Below are positions 1 through 7,568 of a stretch of 13,890 bases of DNA, one piece after another (position 1 is the stretch's first letter; each line of letters opens with the position of its first letter). The notes under the pieces are model-generated. The model saw nothing but the letters and a program-made list of their open reading frames with translations, was not told where the DNA came from and did not search any database. Source of the DNA: an uncultured Prevotella sp. (lineage in GTDB: Bacteria > Bacteroidota > Bacteroidia > Bacteroidales > Bacteroidaceae); NCBI GenBank assembly GCA_934190685.1, contig CAKPTK010000060.1, forward strand, positions 1 to 13,890. The letters are read 5' to 3'. A program made the position numbers and the translations under genes.

Positions 1-59
1 GATGGATAGAGAGCCACCTGGTCAGCGGGCAAATTAAAGTTGAATTGTGACAGTTTCAT
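1..59 (-). CDS. queA: S-adenosylmethionine:tRNA ribosyltransferase-isomerase QueA, N-terminal fragment
   Basis: Only the first 19 codons are present; the gene runs off the left edge. Reading the minus strand from the ATG at 59-57 gives MKLSQFNFNLPADQVALYP, which matches the usual N-terminus of QueA (MKLSxFxFxLPxxLIAxxP). QueA moves the ribosyl part of S-adenosylmethionine onto preQ1 in the wobble position of GUN-anticodon tRNAs, giving epoxyqueuosine. The start lies 16 bases after the truB stop with no promoter or terminator between them, so it is the last visible member of the ftsX-uppP-truB transcript. The identification rests on a short stretch plus context, but both agree. Confidence 0.85.
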   Translation of the reverse strand, partial: MKLSQFNFNLPADQVALYP

Positions 60-75
60 ATATTGTTCTTTGTTT

Positions 76-813
76 TTATTCTTTGTTTTCCACTCTCACA
101 GCATAATCTGGCAGCGGGGCGATGTCCTGCCGGTCAAGCCATTCCTGAAAATGGTCATAGTTCACACAGCGTTCCACCGTGTACTCTCCCACCCGGGTGC
201 GGCGCAGGGAGGTGAGATAGGCGCCACTGCCAAGAGCCTTGCCGAGATCTCTTGCCAACGCACGGATATAGGTGCCTTTTCCGCAGACTACACGGATGTC
301 GGCCTGCATGGTTTCCGAATCAAACCGTTTGAGTTCGATTTCATCGATTTGCAGGGTCTTCGCCTTGAGCTTCACCTCTTGTCCTTTCCGCTTGAGGTCG
401 TAGGCCCGCTCACCGTTCAGTTTGCACGCTGAATAGGAAGGGGGCACCTGCTGAATCTCGCCCAAAAACAGGGGCAGCGTCTTCTCTATCAATTCGCGCG
501 TGATGTGCTCCGTCGGATAAGTGGCATTGACCGGATGCTCCATGTCGTAGCTTGCCGTAGTGGCCCCCAGCTGGAGGGTTGCCTCATATTCTTTCGTGTG
601 GGCTTGAAGTTCTTCTATGCGCTTGGTGGCCTTGCCCGTCACGAGAATGAGCACACCGGTGGCCAGTGGATCAAGGGTGCCGGCATGGCCTGTCTTGACC
701 CGTTTCACGCCCAATTTCTGCGAGAGCAGGTAGCGTATGTGCGCCAAAGCACCGAAACTTGAAATTTTATAAGGTTTGTCAATAGGGATAATCTCTCCCG
801 CGTAGAAGTCCAT
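76..813 (-). CDS. truB: tRNA pseudouridine(55) synthase TruB
   Basis: The 245-residue protein converts uridine 55 in the T-loop of nearly all elongator tRNAs to pseudouridine in the cytoplasm. The N-terminus carries the IPIDKPYKISS motif, and the catalytic motif GHAGTLDPLATGVL follows at residues 42-55 with the nucleophile Asp48, the same number as in E. coli TruB. YSACKLNGERAYDLKRKG (near 128) and CGKGTYIRALARDLG (near 177) are further family motifs. The length fits the short TruB form, in which the C-terminal PUA-like extension is small. It starts 18 bases after uppP ends and queA begins 16 bases after its stop, so it is inside an operon. Pairing truB with queA puts two tRNA-modification genes together. 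Confidence 0.97.
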   Translation of the reverse strand: MDFYAGEIIPIDKPYKISSFGALAHIRYLLSQKLGVKRVKTGHAGTLDPLATGVLILVTGKATKRIEELQAHTKEYEATLQLGATTASYDMEHPVNATYPTEHITRELIEKTLPLFLGEIQQVPPSYSACKLNGERAYDLKRKGQEVKLKAKTLQIDEIELKRFDSETMQADIRVVCGKGTYIRALARDLGKALGSGAYLTSLRRTRVGEYTVERCVNYDHFQEWLDRQDIAPLPDYAVRVENKE

Positions 814-831
814 ATTTGATGTCTGTGTATG

Positions 832-1623
832 TTAGGAGAAAATAATCGTCAACACACCGGCAATGGCGCAATAGATGGCGAAGTAGACAAGTTTGCCTTT
901 CTTCACCATATTGATCATCCATTTGCAAGCGACACATCCGGACACGAAGGCTGCCAAGAATCCAACGACCAAAGGCAGGGTGTCAATGCCGCCGAACGCC
1001 TCTTCGCCCTTCAGTCCCTTCATCACATCGAGCAAAGCCTCACCGAGGATGGGAGGAATGACCATGAGGAAAGAGAACTGTGCCATCTTCTCTTTCTTGT
1101 TGCCGAGCAAAAGACCGGTGGCGATGGTGGAACCAGAGCGCGACAAGCCGGGAAGAACGGCTACAGCCTGTGCCACACCGATAAGGAAGGCGTGCCAAGG
1201 GCTGATGTTCTCACGCTGACGCGGCTTGGCGTAATAAGAGAAGGTGAGCAAAAGAGCCGTGACAAGCAACATGATGCCCACCACCAACAGGCCGGAGCCG
1301 AAGATTTCATCTACCTCGTCTTTGATGAATACACCCAAAATGCCTACAGGAATCATGGAGACAACAATGTTGATGGTGTATTTGGTCTCATCGTTCATCT
1401 TGAACTTGAAAAGTCCCTTCAAAATCCAGTCTATTTCCTTCCACAGGATGACCAACGTGCTCAGTACGGTCGCCACGTGCACCAGAATGGTGAACGTGAG
1501 ATTGTCCGCCCCGTCGATACCGAAGAGATGTGCGCCAATAGCGAGATGTCCGCTACTGCTCACCGGCAAATATTCCGTAAGTCCTTGGAGAATGCCAAGA
1601 ACGAAAGCTTCCAAACAATTCAT
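832..1623 (-). CDS. uppP: undecaprenyl-diphosphatase UppP (BacA family)
   Basis: The 263-residue integral membrane enzyme removes a phosphate from undecaprenyl diphosphate, regenerating the lipid carrier used for peptidoglycan and surface glycan export; high expression of this family gives bacitracin resistance. The two signature motifs are present: Q13-GLT-E17 followed by YLPVSSSGH (to His26), and PGLSRSGST at 158-166 with the essential arginine at 162. Several hydrophobic helices fill the rest and the length is normal. It starts 11 bases after the DUF3098 gene stops and ends 18 bases before truB starts. Sharing a transcript with ftsX suggests joint supply of division and wall-precursor functions, which is an inference. 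Confidence 0.97.
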   Translation of the reverse strand: MNCLEAFVLGILQGLTEYLPVSSSGHLAIGAHLFGIDGADNLTFTILVHVATVLSTLVILWKEIDWILKGLFKFKMNDETKYTINIVVSMIPVGILGVFIKDEVDEIFGSGLLVVGIMLLVTALLLTFSYYAKPRQRENISPWHAFLIGVAQAVAVLPGLSRSGSTIATGLLLGNKKEKMAQFSFLMVIPPILGEALLDVMKGLKGEEAFGGIDTLPLVVGFLAAFVSGCVACKWMINMVKKGKLVYFAIYCAIAGVLTIIFS

Positions 1624-1634
1624 TTCCGCCGCGT

Positions 1635-1871
1635 TTATTTTTCCTCTTTGTCTTTAGGTTTATACAAGATGGCACCGATGATGGAGAGGAAGCCCACCAG
1701 ACAGATGACGGGAGCCACCTTGATGTGCATTGTACTGAAAATTTCGGGATTGTAAGCAGCCTCGTTCGAACCAGAACCGCTCATCAGGATAAATCCCAAG
1801 ATAACGACAACCATTCCGATTGTGAGCATCAGGAAATTAGTCTTTCCCAATGCCAAATTTCTTTTATCCAT
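1635..1871 (-). CDS. DUF3098 family small membrane protein
   Basis: This is a 78-residue protein with two predicted membrane helices (about residues 12-32 and 52-70). They are joined by a Ser/Gly- and Asn-containing loop with the segment [15 protein letters not shown], and the tail is Lys/Glu-rich. The layout and the NPEIFS segment fit DUF3098, a Bacteroidota family of unknown function; this assignment is from memory. It lies between ftsX (28 bases upstream) and uppP (11 bases downstream) in the same operon. I recall this order from other members of the phylum, so a role linked to FtsX or to the cell envelope is plausible but unproven. The A/T-rich leader before its ATG has no Shine-Dalgarno sequence. 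Confidence 0.85.
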   Translation of the reverse strand: MDKRNLALGKTNFLMLTIGMVVVILGFILMSGSGSNEAAYNPEIFSTMHIKVAPVICLVGFLSIIGAILYKPKDKEEK

Positions 1872-1899
1872 ATATTTTTTTGATATTTATAATTTCCAG

Positions 1900-2778
1900 C
1901 TATATCTTATAAAGGTCACCTGCCTTCATCTTCAAGAATTTGTTGACAGAGATGTAGGCGCAGAAGGTGGTGATAATCAGCCCAAAGAGCAGCACCGACA
2001 CACCCGTGATGGTCAGCACCTGCCAATTGACCACGGTGATGATTTCCGGCTCATAGACATACAAAGCGTAAAGTCCCGCTCCGAGCACCATGTCAGCGAG
2101 CAAGGCTGCGACGATGCCCTCCCCCACGGCCGTACGGATGAAAGGTGCACGGATAAAGCCCCAAGAGGCTCCAACCAACTTCATCGTATGAATGGAGAAA
2201 CGGCGAGAATAAACGCTCAGCCGCACCGTGTTGTTGATCAGCGAGAAGGATACGATGGTGAGCAGAGCCGCCAAGACGAGCAGCACAAGGCTCACTTTCT
2301 GCAAGGTGCTGTTCACGCTCTCTATCAAGTCTTGCTGATAATTGATGTCGGTGACATTGCGGTCTCGCTTCAAGTCTTGTGAAATCCACGAGAGGGAGTC
2401 GTTGTTGGCATAGTCTGCCTTCAGTTGCATTTCCACAGAAGGCGTAAAAGGATTATATCCGACAAATTCCTTGGGATTGATGCCCATGTCCTTGGTGCCC
2501 TCCTTCAAGGCCTGCTCCTTGCTGACATACGTCACCTTATTAATATAAGGTTTCTTCTTGACCGACTTGCAATACTGCAAGCCCTCAGGATCTGTCATGT
2601 CGTTGCGGAGCATCACGGTCACCACAAGATTCTCTTTCATATAAGAAGAAAGATTCTGCGCTGTAGACGCAGTGAACAGAACCAAGCCCAACAAAATGAG
2701 CACCAAAGCGGTGCTTATACATAGTGTAACGACCTGCAAGCCATGACGGTTGCCGGTATTCTTGCGTTTCTTTCCCAT
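1900..2778 (-). CDS. ftsX: cell division protein FtsX (ABC transporter permease-like)
   Basis: The 292-residue inner-membrane protein has the FtsX layout: a short basic cytoplasmic tail, first membrane helix at about 16-38, an extracytoplasmic domain at about 40-160 containing the family segment VTVMLRNDM, and three more helices at about 162-184, 217-240 and 254-276. NNTVRLSVYSRR and HTMKLVGASWGFIRAPF at about 182-213 are typical of the cytoplasmic coupling loop. With the ATPase FtsE, FtsX controls peptidoglycan hydrolases at the division site. It is the first gene of the minus-strand operon and faces a divergent radical SAM gene. No ftsE is next to it, which differs from the ftsE-ftsX pair of proteobacteria. 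Confidence 0.95.
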   Translation of the reverse strand: MGKKRKNTGNRHGLQVVTLCISTALVLILLGLVLFTASTAQNLSSYMKENLVVTVMLRNDMTDPEGLQYCKSVKKKPYINKVTYVSKEQALKEGTKDMGINPKEFVGYNPFTPSVEMQLKADYANNDSLSWISQDLKRDRNVTDINYQQDLIESVNSTLQKVSLVLLVLAALLTIVSFSLINNTVRLSVYSRRFSIHTMKLVGASWGFIRAPFIRTAVGEGIVAALLADMVLGAGLYALYVYEPEIITVVNWQVLTITGVSVLLFGLIITTFCAYISVNKFLKMKAGDLYKI

Positions 2779-2810
2779 TTACAAAAGGATATAATATACC
2801 AAATTTGGTG

Positions 2811-2837
2811 CAAAGTAACAAAAAAAATAAGTTTCAA
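2811..2837 (-). promoter_or_regulatory. possible promoter of the ftsX-uppP-truB-queA operon
   Basis: On the minus strand a TTACTTTG box (2818-2811) differs in one base from the Bacteroidota -7 consensus TAnnTTTG. A TTG (2837-2835) lies 16 bases upstream, a little closer than the usual 19 or so. This would give a leader of about 25 bases before the ftsX ATG. The spacing is not ideal, so this is only a candidate. Confidence 0.35.
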
Positions 2838-2882
2838 ACGAACGTTTAACCACTATTAACTACATATCTATCTAAAAATTCA

Positions 2883-2890
2883 TACCTTTG
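2883..2890 (+). promoter_or_regulatory. Bacteroidota-type -7 box upstream of the radical SAM gene
   Basis: TACCTTTG matches TAnnTTTG exactly and sits 20 bases before the ATG at 2911, which predicts a leader of roughly 13 bases. No TTG is present at the expected -33 position, so strength cannot be judged. A T-rich tract lies between this box and the divergent ftsX start. Confidence 0.55.
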
Positions 2891-2910
2891 TCCCGCAAAG
2901 TAAAAAGATT

Positions 2911-3690
2911 ATGACTACGGTGTTATACAAATCCCCTATCTATGGGCCCGTACGCAGTCGGCGGCTCGGCATCTCGCTGGGCATCAACCTCATGCCAGAT
3001 GACGGAAAGTGCTGCACCTTTGACTGTGTGTATTGCGAATGCGGATTCAACGCCACACACATTCCCGTCCACCGACGCCCCACCCGCCAAGAAGTAAGCG
3101 ACAGCCTCAGCGGCTATCTTCTCAAGCGACATGAGCAGCATCTGCCACTCGACGATATCTCTTTCGCCGGCAATGGGGAGCCGACCTCTCACCCGCAATT
3201 CGCACAGATTGTGGACGACACGATACGGCTCCGCGACAAATTCTTCCCCCACGCCACCGTGAGCGTGATGAGCAACGCCACATTTACAGGAAACGAGGAG
3301 GTGAGACTTGCACTCGGCAGACTGGACAACAACATACAGAAACTCGACACGGTGGACCCTGACTATATTCGAAGGGTGGACCGCCCTGTCAGTCCCCACT
3401 ACAATGTGGAAAACATTGTGGATAACTTGAAAAAGTTCAACGGAAACGTCATCATCCAAACCTTGTTCATGAAGGGCTCCGCCAACGGAAAGGATGTGGA
3501 CAACACCGGCGAGTTCTATGTCAAACCATGGCTCGACGCACTCAAAGAAATCAAGCCCCGACAAGTGATGATTTACACCATCGACCGAGAGACGCCCGAC
3601 AAGGACTTGAGGAAAGCGTTTCCCATTGAGCTTGACTCCATCCGCAACCGCGTATTGGCGCTTGGAATATCCTGCACAGTCGCCTATTGA
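2911..3690 (+). CDS. radical SAM protein, COG0731 type (wyosine-synthase-like)
   Basis: The 259-residue protein carries the radical SAM iron-sulfur motif CX3CX2C as C35-TFD-C39-VY-C42, preceded by GPVRSRRLGISLGINLMP, typical of the COG0731 group related to tRNA wyosine synthase. SFAGNGEPTSHP near residue 88 corresponds to the SAM-binding GGEP-like motif, and MSNATF and IIQTLFMKG follow the usual barrel strands. The precise substrate is unknown; relatives are often annotated only as radical SAM proteins, and wyosine formation itself is not a bacterial pathway. It is a single-gene unit: divergent from ftsX, convergent with the DUF4831 gene, with its own -7 box and a hairpin terminator 4 bases after its stop. 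Confidence 0.9.
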   Translation: MTTVLYKSPIYGPVRSRRLGISLGINLMPDDGKCCTFDCVYCECGFNATHIPVHRRPTRQEVSDSLSGYLLKRHEQHLPLDDISFAGNGEPTSHPQFAQIVDDTIRLRDKFFPHATVSVMSNATFTGNEEVRLALGRLDNNIQKLDTVDPDYIRRVDRPVSPHYNVENIVDNLKKFNGNVIIQTLFMKGSANGKDVDNTGEFYVKPWLDALKEIKPRQVMIYTIDRETPDKDLRKAFPIELDSIRNRVLALGISCTVAY

Positions 3691-3694
3691 CAGA

Positions 3695-3729
3695 AAATGT
3701 CCCCAAGGGAAGTCACCTCAGGGACATTT
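3695..3729. terminator. shared hairpin terminator between convergent genes
   Basis: AAATGTCCC (3695-3703) pairs exactly with GGGACATTT (3721-3729), and a 3-base AGG/CCT inner stem lies in the loop. On the plus strand it is followed by CTTTTATTT, a fair U-tract for ending the radical SAM transcript. On the minus strand the following tract is weaker (TTTCTG). It lies in the 42-base gap between two converging genes and may serve both. Confidence 0.8.
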
Positions 3730-3732
3730 CTT

Positions 3733-4782
3733 TTATTTAGCCTGTTCTGTTTTTATCTTCTCCACGCTGCCCGTATAAGGATTCAGCACCACCATGGTGT
3801 TGACTTTCTTGTTGATCAAGTCTTCGTCAATTGGGTTCAGTTGTCCGAATTGTGCGGCGTACATCTCGTAACTGCGCCAAGGCTTGGTTCCCTCAAAAAG
3901 TGCCAATTTGATTCTGCCCGGCGTGCACGCATACATCACCGGTTCTTTTTCTTTCTTTTTCTTAGGGTCCACTGCCGCTGGTGGCGGCACGCTGTGTTCA
4001 TCCTCCACGGATATATAATAGGGATTTCCGCCCAAGTCGTCCACGTCCATCATTCCACGTTTTTCGGAAAAACGAAACAGCAACTGGCGATTAGTCTCCC
4101 GAATGGGCACATAACTGAGCGCCACCTCCGAAGTGTCTTTGTCCACAGTTCCCGTGAAAAGCTGCAGCATCGCGGTCTCCTGCGTGTCCAACTTTTGGAG
4201 CATCAGTTTCAGTTGTTCGCCATCTTTCGGCATGTATTCTGCTTGTCCGCGAGACAATTGGTTGCGACTGTCGCGGATGTCATAGATGTCCTGCGCGGTC
4301 AGCTCCGCCATTTTCATATTGCTGCCCGCCGCCAAGATTTCCTGACTCAGAAAGTCGCGGGGATTTGCCCTCTTGGGCTTCGGGGCAGCGACAAACATCT
4401 TGCCAGACAGAGCCTGTGGCATCGGCTGGTCGTTGACGGCTAAAAGAATGCCCTTGTCATCAAGTGCCACATTGGATATTCCACGCTTGTCGCCCACCTT
4501 CAAGACAAAGCGCCGCGCCGTATCTGGCTGGGCATAAACATTCATAGAGCAGTCTACCAGACGATAAGAGACGGTTTTCTCTGTACCGGCCTTGACACGC
4601 AGAAAGCGGGATGCATATTCGGCGAAGTCGCCCGGCGTATAGGTCGTCTTTTCTATTTTCAGAGTAAACTTCGCTGCCGTCTTGGGCAGGCAATAGGTCA
4701 CGCCTTCTTCCTGGGCCCAAGAGTGGGCGGGAACTGCGAGTGACATCAGGAGCCAAGCCACGGACAATAGTTTTGTTCTCAT
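3733..4782 (-). CDS. secreted DUF4831 family protein
   Basis: The 349-residue protein starts with a clear signal peptide (MRTKLLSVAWLLMSLAVPAHSWA, cleavage expected near residue 23), so it is exported to the periplasm or envelope; no lipobox cysteine is visible. The mature part begins VTYCLPKTAAKFTLKIEKT and continues with TTYTPGDFAEYASRFL, the pattern I associate with DUF4831 of Bacteroidota, whose function is unknown. A Lys/Glu-rich run (PKKKKEKEP) lies near residue 275, and the product ends without a sorting domain. It starts 21 bases after the NAD(P)HX repair gene stops, so the two are probably cotranscribed. The functional link between them is not obvious. Confidence 0.85.
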   Translation of the reverse strand: MRTKLLSVAWLLMSLAVPAHSWAQEEGVTYCLPKTAAKFTLKIEKTTYTPGDFAEYASRFLRVKAGTEKTVSYRLVDCSMNVYAQPDTARRFVLKVGDKRGISNVALDDKGILLAVNDQPMPQALSGKMFVAAPKPKRANPRDFLSQEILAAGSNMKMAELTAQDIYDIRDSRNQLSRGQAEYMPKDGEQLKLMLQKLDTQETAMLQLFTGTVDKDTSEVALSYVPIRETNRQLLFRFSEKRGMMDVDDLGGNPYYISVEDEHSVPPPAAVDPKKKKEKEPVMYACTPGRIKLALFEGTKPWRSYEMYAAQFGQLNPIDEDLINKKVNTMVVLNPYTGSVEKIKTEQAK

Positions 4783-4803
4783 ATATTGTTATGATTTTTA
4801 AGA

Positions 4804-6321
4804 TTAGTCGTCAAGCCATTTGAAGGCTTTCGGCAAATAATTCACAATGTCGCTCGCCACGAGGCTTTCCTTTCCGAGGTCCCTGGCGGCGAGGTCACCG
4901 GCAAGACCGTGCAGGAACATACCCACCCTACAAGCGTCAGCCTGAGCATAGCCGCGCGCCAAAAGGGCGGTGAGGATTCCCGTCAGCACGTCTCCGCTGC
5001 CGGCAGTCGCCATGCCGGAATTTCCGGTGGAATTGAAGACCACCTGCCCGTCGGGCATGCACAGAGCCGAATAGTGGCCCTTCAGAATGATGTAGGCATG
5101 ATGGTGTTCGGCGAGATTCCGGGCTTTGACAAGACGTTCATAATCGCAGGAACAATGGCCGCCCACAAGCCTTTCCAGTTCCTTGGGGTGCGGCGTGAGA
5201 ATCATGTTCTCAGGCAGTTGCTGCATCCAGGCGTTATGGTTGGCGAGGATGTTGAGTGCATCGGCGTCCGCTACAATGGGGGCTTGCGTCCGGCGCAACT
5301 GAGCAATCAGGGCGATGGCAGTGCTTTCCTGCATGCCTAGGCCAGGGCCGATGCCCAGAGCGTCAAAATCGTCGGCGTCCACAGCCTCGGAAAAACAGGT
5401 TTCGTCCCGGTCCATCTGCATCACCGCTTCTGGGACGGAAATCTGCATGATGTCATAGTTGCGCTTGGGCGTGTGCACAGTCACCTTGCCCACACCAGCG
5501 CGAAGACAAGCCCGGGTAGTGAGTACCGCGGCGCCCGACATGCCGTAGCTACCGGCAACCAGCAGTGCGTTTCCCATTGTGCCTTTGTGGGCGAAATCGT
5601 CCCGATGGCGCAGCAATCCCCGCACCTCGTTCTCTTCAAGCATGGTATATTGTGTCTGCGCCTTGGCAATCCATTCTTGACTGAGCCGGATGTCGATGAC
5701 CTTCACCCGTCCCACATATTGTTGGCAGTCGGCAAGAAGCATGGACAGTTTTTTGTTTTGGATGGTCAAGGTCAAGGTGGCCCTGATGATGTTGGAGGGA
5801 ATATTATAGGTATTGTCCTCCGCCATCAGTCCCGACGGCATGTCTATGCTCACTACGGTAGCCTTGCTTTGGTTGACATATTTCACCAAAGAGGCAAAGC
5901 CCCCCGACAGAGGTTTGTTCAACCCCGAGCCGAACAGGCCATCGACCACCAAGGTGTGGCTGTCCAAGGTGGGCAGGTCGAATTGGAGCGTCACTTCGGT
6001 GAACCCCCTCACCCGCTTGGCCTCGACCAGGCGTTTCTTGTTCTGCTCACACTCTGGCGAGAGCACTCCTTTCACATTGAAGAGGTACACCGACACACAA
6101 TAGTCCTGCTCTGCCAGCATGCGCGCCACAGCCAATGCGTCTCCGCCGTTGTTGCCCGGTCCGGCAAACACCACGACTGGAGACATATTAGTCCACTCTT
6201 CCATGATGGCATGCGTGAGCGCTTTCGCCGCACGTTCCATCAAATCAATCGAAGCGACAGGTTCGTTTTCGATTGTATATTTGTCAAGCTCATGACTCTG
6301 AGCGCTACTAAAAATCTTCAT
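4804..6321 (-). CDS. nnr: bifunctional NAD(P)H-hydrate epimerase / ADP-dependent NAD(P)H-hydrate dehydratase
   Basis: This two-domain repair enzyme restores NADH and NADPH from their damaged hydrated forms. The N-terminal epimerase domain (YjeF-N, about 1-215) has GPGNNGGD at 54-61, VVDGLFGSGLNKPLSG near 125-140 and VSIDMPSGL. The C-terminal dehydratase domain (YjeF-C, ribokinase fold, from about 233) has HKGTMGNALLVAGS near 245, GIGPGLG at 323-329, TPHPKE at 376-381 and the catalytic GSGD at 441-444. Numbering uses the ATG at 6321-6319 (MKIFSSAQ, 505 residues), where family members start. An upstream in-frame ATG at 6339 would add MYFCTS but its codons overlap the -7 box. The fusion order matches E. 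coli YjeF. The DUF4831 gene follows 21 bases downstream. Confidence 0.95.
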   Translation of the reverse strand: MKIFSSAQSHELDKYTIENEPVASIDLMERAAKALTHAIMEEWTNMSPVVVFAGPGNNGGDALAVARMLAEQDYCVSVYLFNVKGVLSPECEQNKKRLVEAKRVRGFTEVTLQFDLPTLDSHTLVVDGLFGSGLNKPLSGGFASLVKYVNQSKATVVSIDMPSGLMAEDNTYNIPSNIIRATLTLTIQNKKLSMLLADCQQYVGRVKVIDIRLSQEWIAKAQTQYTMLEENEVRGLLRHRDDFAHKGTMGNALLVAGSYGMSGAAVLTTRACLRAGVGKVTVHTPKRNYDIMQISVPEAVMQMDRDETCFSEAVDADDFDALGIGPGLGMQESTAIALIAQLRRTQAPIVADADALNILANHNAWMQQLPENMILTPHPKELERLVGGHCSCDYERLVKARNLAEHHHAYIILKGHYSALCMPDGQVVFNSTGNSGMATAGSGDVLTGILTALLARGYAQADACRVGMFLHGLAGDLAARDLGKESLVASDIVNYLPKAFKWLDD

Positions 6322-6328
6322 ACTCGTG

Positions 6329-6336
6329 CAAAAATA
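6329..6336 (-). promoter_or_regulatory. -7 box of the NAD(P)HX repair gene, predicting a leaderless or near-leaderless mRNA
   Basis: Read on the minus strand, TATTTTTG matches TAnnTTTG exactly. Only seven bases (CACGAGT) separate it from the ATG at 6321. With the usual distance from this box to the start of transcription, the mRNA would begin at or within a few bases of the ATG. The box also overlaps the upstream in-frame ATG at 6339-6337, which argues against that start. No TTG is seen at the ideal -33 distance. Confidence 0.5.
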
Positions 6337-6380
6337 CATAATTTCTCCTAATCAATGCCAACAGTTCGACTTATTTTTTG

Positions 6381-6388
6381 TAATTTTG
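6381..6388 (+). promoter_or_regulatory. -7 box of the hpt-adk transcript
   Basis: TAATTTTG fits TAnnTTTG, lies 25 bases upstream of the hpt ATG, and is back to back with the -7 box of the divergent gene (about 44 bases apart). The two promoters share the 92-base intergenic region, so polymerase binding could interfere between them. No clear -33 TTG is visible. Confidence 0.5.
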
Positions 6389-6413
6389 CGACAAATTATT
6401 CTAAAATGCATCT

Positions 6414-6953
6414 ATGAGCAGAGTCAAAATCAAGGACAAGACTTTTGAGACGTCCATCCCAGAAGCGGAAATACTGAAGCGCATCAAGGTCGTCGCCGAC
6501 CGTATCAACAATGATATGGCAGACAAGACCCCGATTTTCCTGGCGGTATTGAACGGTTCGTTCATGTTCGCCGCCGACCTTATGAAAATGGTCACCATCC
6601 CCTGCGAGATTTCCTTCGTCAAGCTGGCATCCTACACTGGAACGGCTTCCACCGGGAAAGTGAAGAAGATGATTGGCATCAACACCGACCTGACTGGCCG
6701 CACAGTCATCATCGTGGAAGACATCGTGGAGTCGGGACTCACCATCCAAAACATGCTCGAACAGCTCCGCGAGCACAACCCCGAGTCGGTGCACATCTGC
6801 ACACTCCTGCTCAAGCCGAAGAAGCTCACCGTCGACCTGAACATAGAGTACACCGCCATCGAGATTCCCAACGACTTCATCGTGGGCTATGGACTGGACT
6901 ATGACCAACAAGGAAGAAATCTCAGAGACATCTACACGCTGGTAAGCGAATAG
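6414..6953 (+). CDS. hpt: hypoxanthine phosphoribosyltransferase
   Basis: The 179-residue cytoplasmic enzyme salvages hypoxanthine, and usually guanine, by transferring it to PRPP to form IMP or GMP. The PRPP-binding loop VIIVEDIVESGLTI spans residues 98-111 with the acidic pair Glu102-Asp103. LNGSFMFAADL near 46-56 is the PPi-loop region, LKPKKL near 132 carries the purine-ring lysine, and DFIVGYGLDYDQQGRNL near 153 is the usual C-terminal signature. Length is normal. The adk gene follows after 26 bases, so the pair forms a small nucleotide-metabolism operon. A three-codon reading frame (ATG CAT CTA TGA, 6406-6417) ends by overlapping its start codon; this is probably chance. Confidence 0.96.
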   Translation: MSRVKIKDKTFETSIPEAEILKRIKVVADRINNDMADKTPIFLAVLNGSFMFAADLMKMVTIPCEISFVKLASYTGTASTGKVKKMIGINTDLTGRTVIIVEDIVESGLTIQNMLEQLREHNPESVHICTLLLKPKKLTVDLNIEYTAIEIPNDFIVGYGLDYDQQGRNLRDIYTLVSE

Positions 6954-6979
6954 AAACACACAACAACATAACAAACAAA

Positions 6980-7552
6980 ATGAAGAATATCGTAATTTTC
7001 GGTGCCCCAGGTGCCGGCAAAGGCACACAGAGCGACAAGATGATTGAGAAATACGGTCTCAATCACATCTCTACGGGCGACGTGCTCCGCAACGAGATCA
7101 AAAACGGAACAGAACTTGGCAAGACGGCCAAGGGCTATATCGACAATGGACAGCTCATCCCCGACGAGTTGATGATTGACATTCTCGCCAGCGTCTACGA
7201 CAGCTTCGGCAAGGAGCACAAAGGCGTGATTTTCGACGGATTCCCACGCACCATCCCTCAAGCAGAGGCTTTGAAAAAAATGCTCGCCGAGCGCGGACAC
7301 AAGGTGGCAGCCATGATTGAGCTTCACGTACCCGAGGACGAACTGATGAAGCGTCTATTGCTCCGCGGACAGCAGAGCGGACGCAGCGATGACAACGAAG
7401 AGACTATCAAGAAGCGCCTCGACGTTTACCACAACCAGACTTCTCCACTCATCGACTGGTATGAGAAGGAAGGCATCCATCATCAGATTAACGGACTGGG
7501 CGAGCTTGACCGCATCTTCTCCGACATCTGCGAGGTCATCGACAACCTCTAA
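6980..7552 (+). CDS. adk: adenylate kinase
   Basis: The 190-residue cytoplasmic enzyme balances AMP, ADP and ATP. The P-loop GAPGAGKGT lies at residues 8-16, the AMP-binding STGDVLRNEI near 31-40 and the FDGFPRT motif in the middle. LLLRGQQSGRSDDNEETIKKRL leads into a short LID, so this is the short form with no zinc-binding LID insertion, as is common in Bacteroidota. It follows hpt by 26 bases. The leader between them (AACACACAACAACATAAC and on) is A/C-rich, looks unstructured and has no Shine-Dalgarno sequence. A strong terminator follows, separating this pair from obg. Confidence 0.97.
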   Translation: MKNIVIFGAPGAGKGTQSDKMIEKYGLNHISTGDVLRNEIKNGTELGKTAKGYIDNGQLIPDELMIDILASVYDSFGKEHKGVIFDGFPRTIPQAEALKKMLAERGHKVAAMIELHVPEDELMKRLLLRGQQSGRSDDNEETIKKRLDVYHNQTSPLIDWYEKEGIHHQINGLGELDRIFSDICEVIDNL

Positions 7553-7568
7553 TCCTACAAGATATTTG

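Noticed and set aside
829..1755. A 308-codon plus-strand frame across uppP and DUF3098.
   Set aside because: The product is rich in His, Gln and Glu with no domain, and it is antisense to two clearly identified genes.
6322..6339. A longer N-terminus (MYFCTS) for the NAD(P)HX repair enzyme.
   Set aside because: Family members start at MKIF, and the extra codons overlap the predicted -7 promoter box.
5473..6351. A 292-codon plus-strand frame antisense to the NAD(P)HX repair gene.
   Set aside because: It has no family motifs and covers the conserved epimerase domain on the other strand; it would also run into the divergent promoter region.
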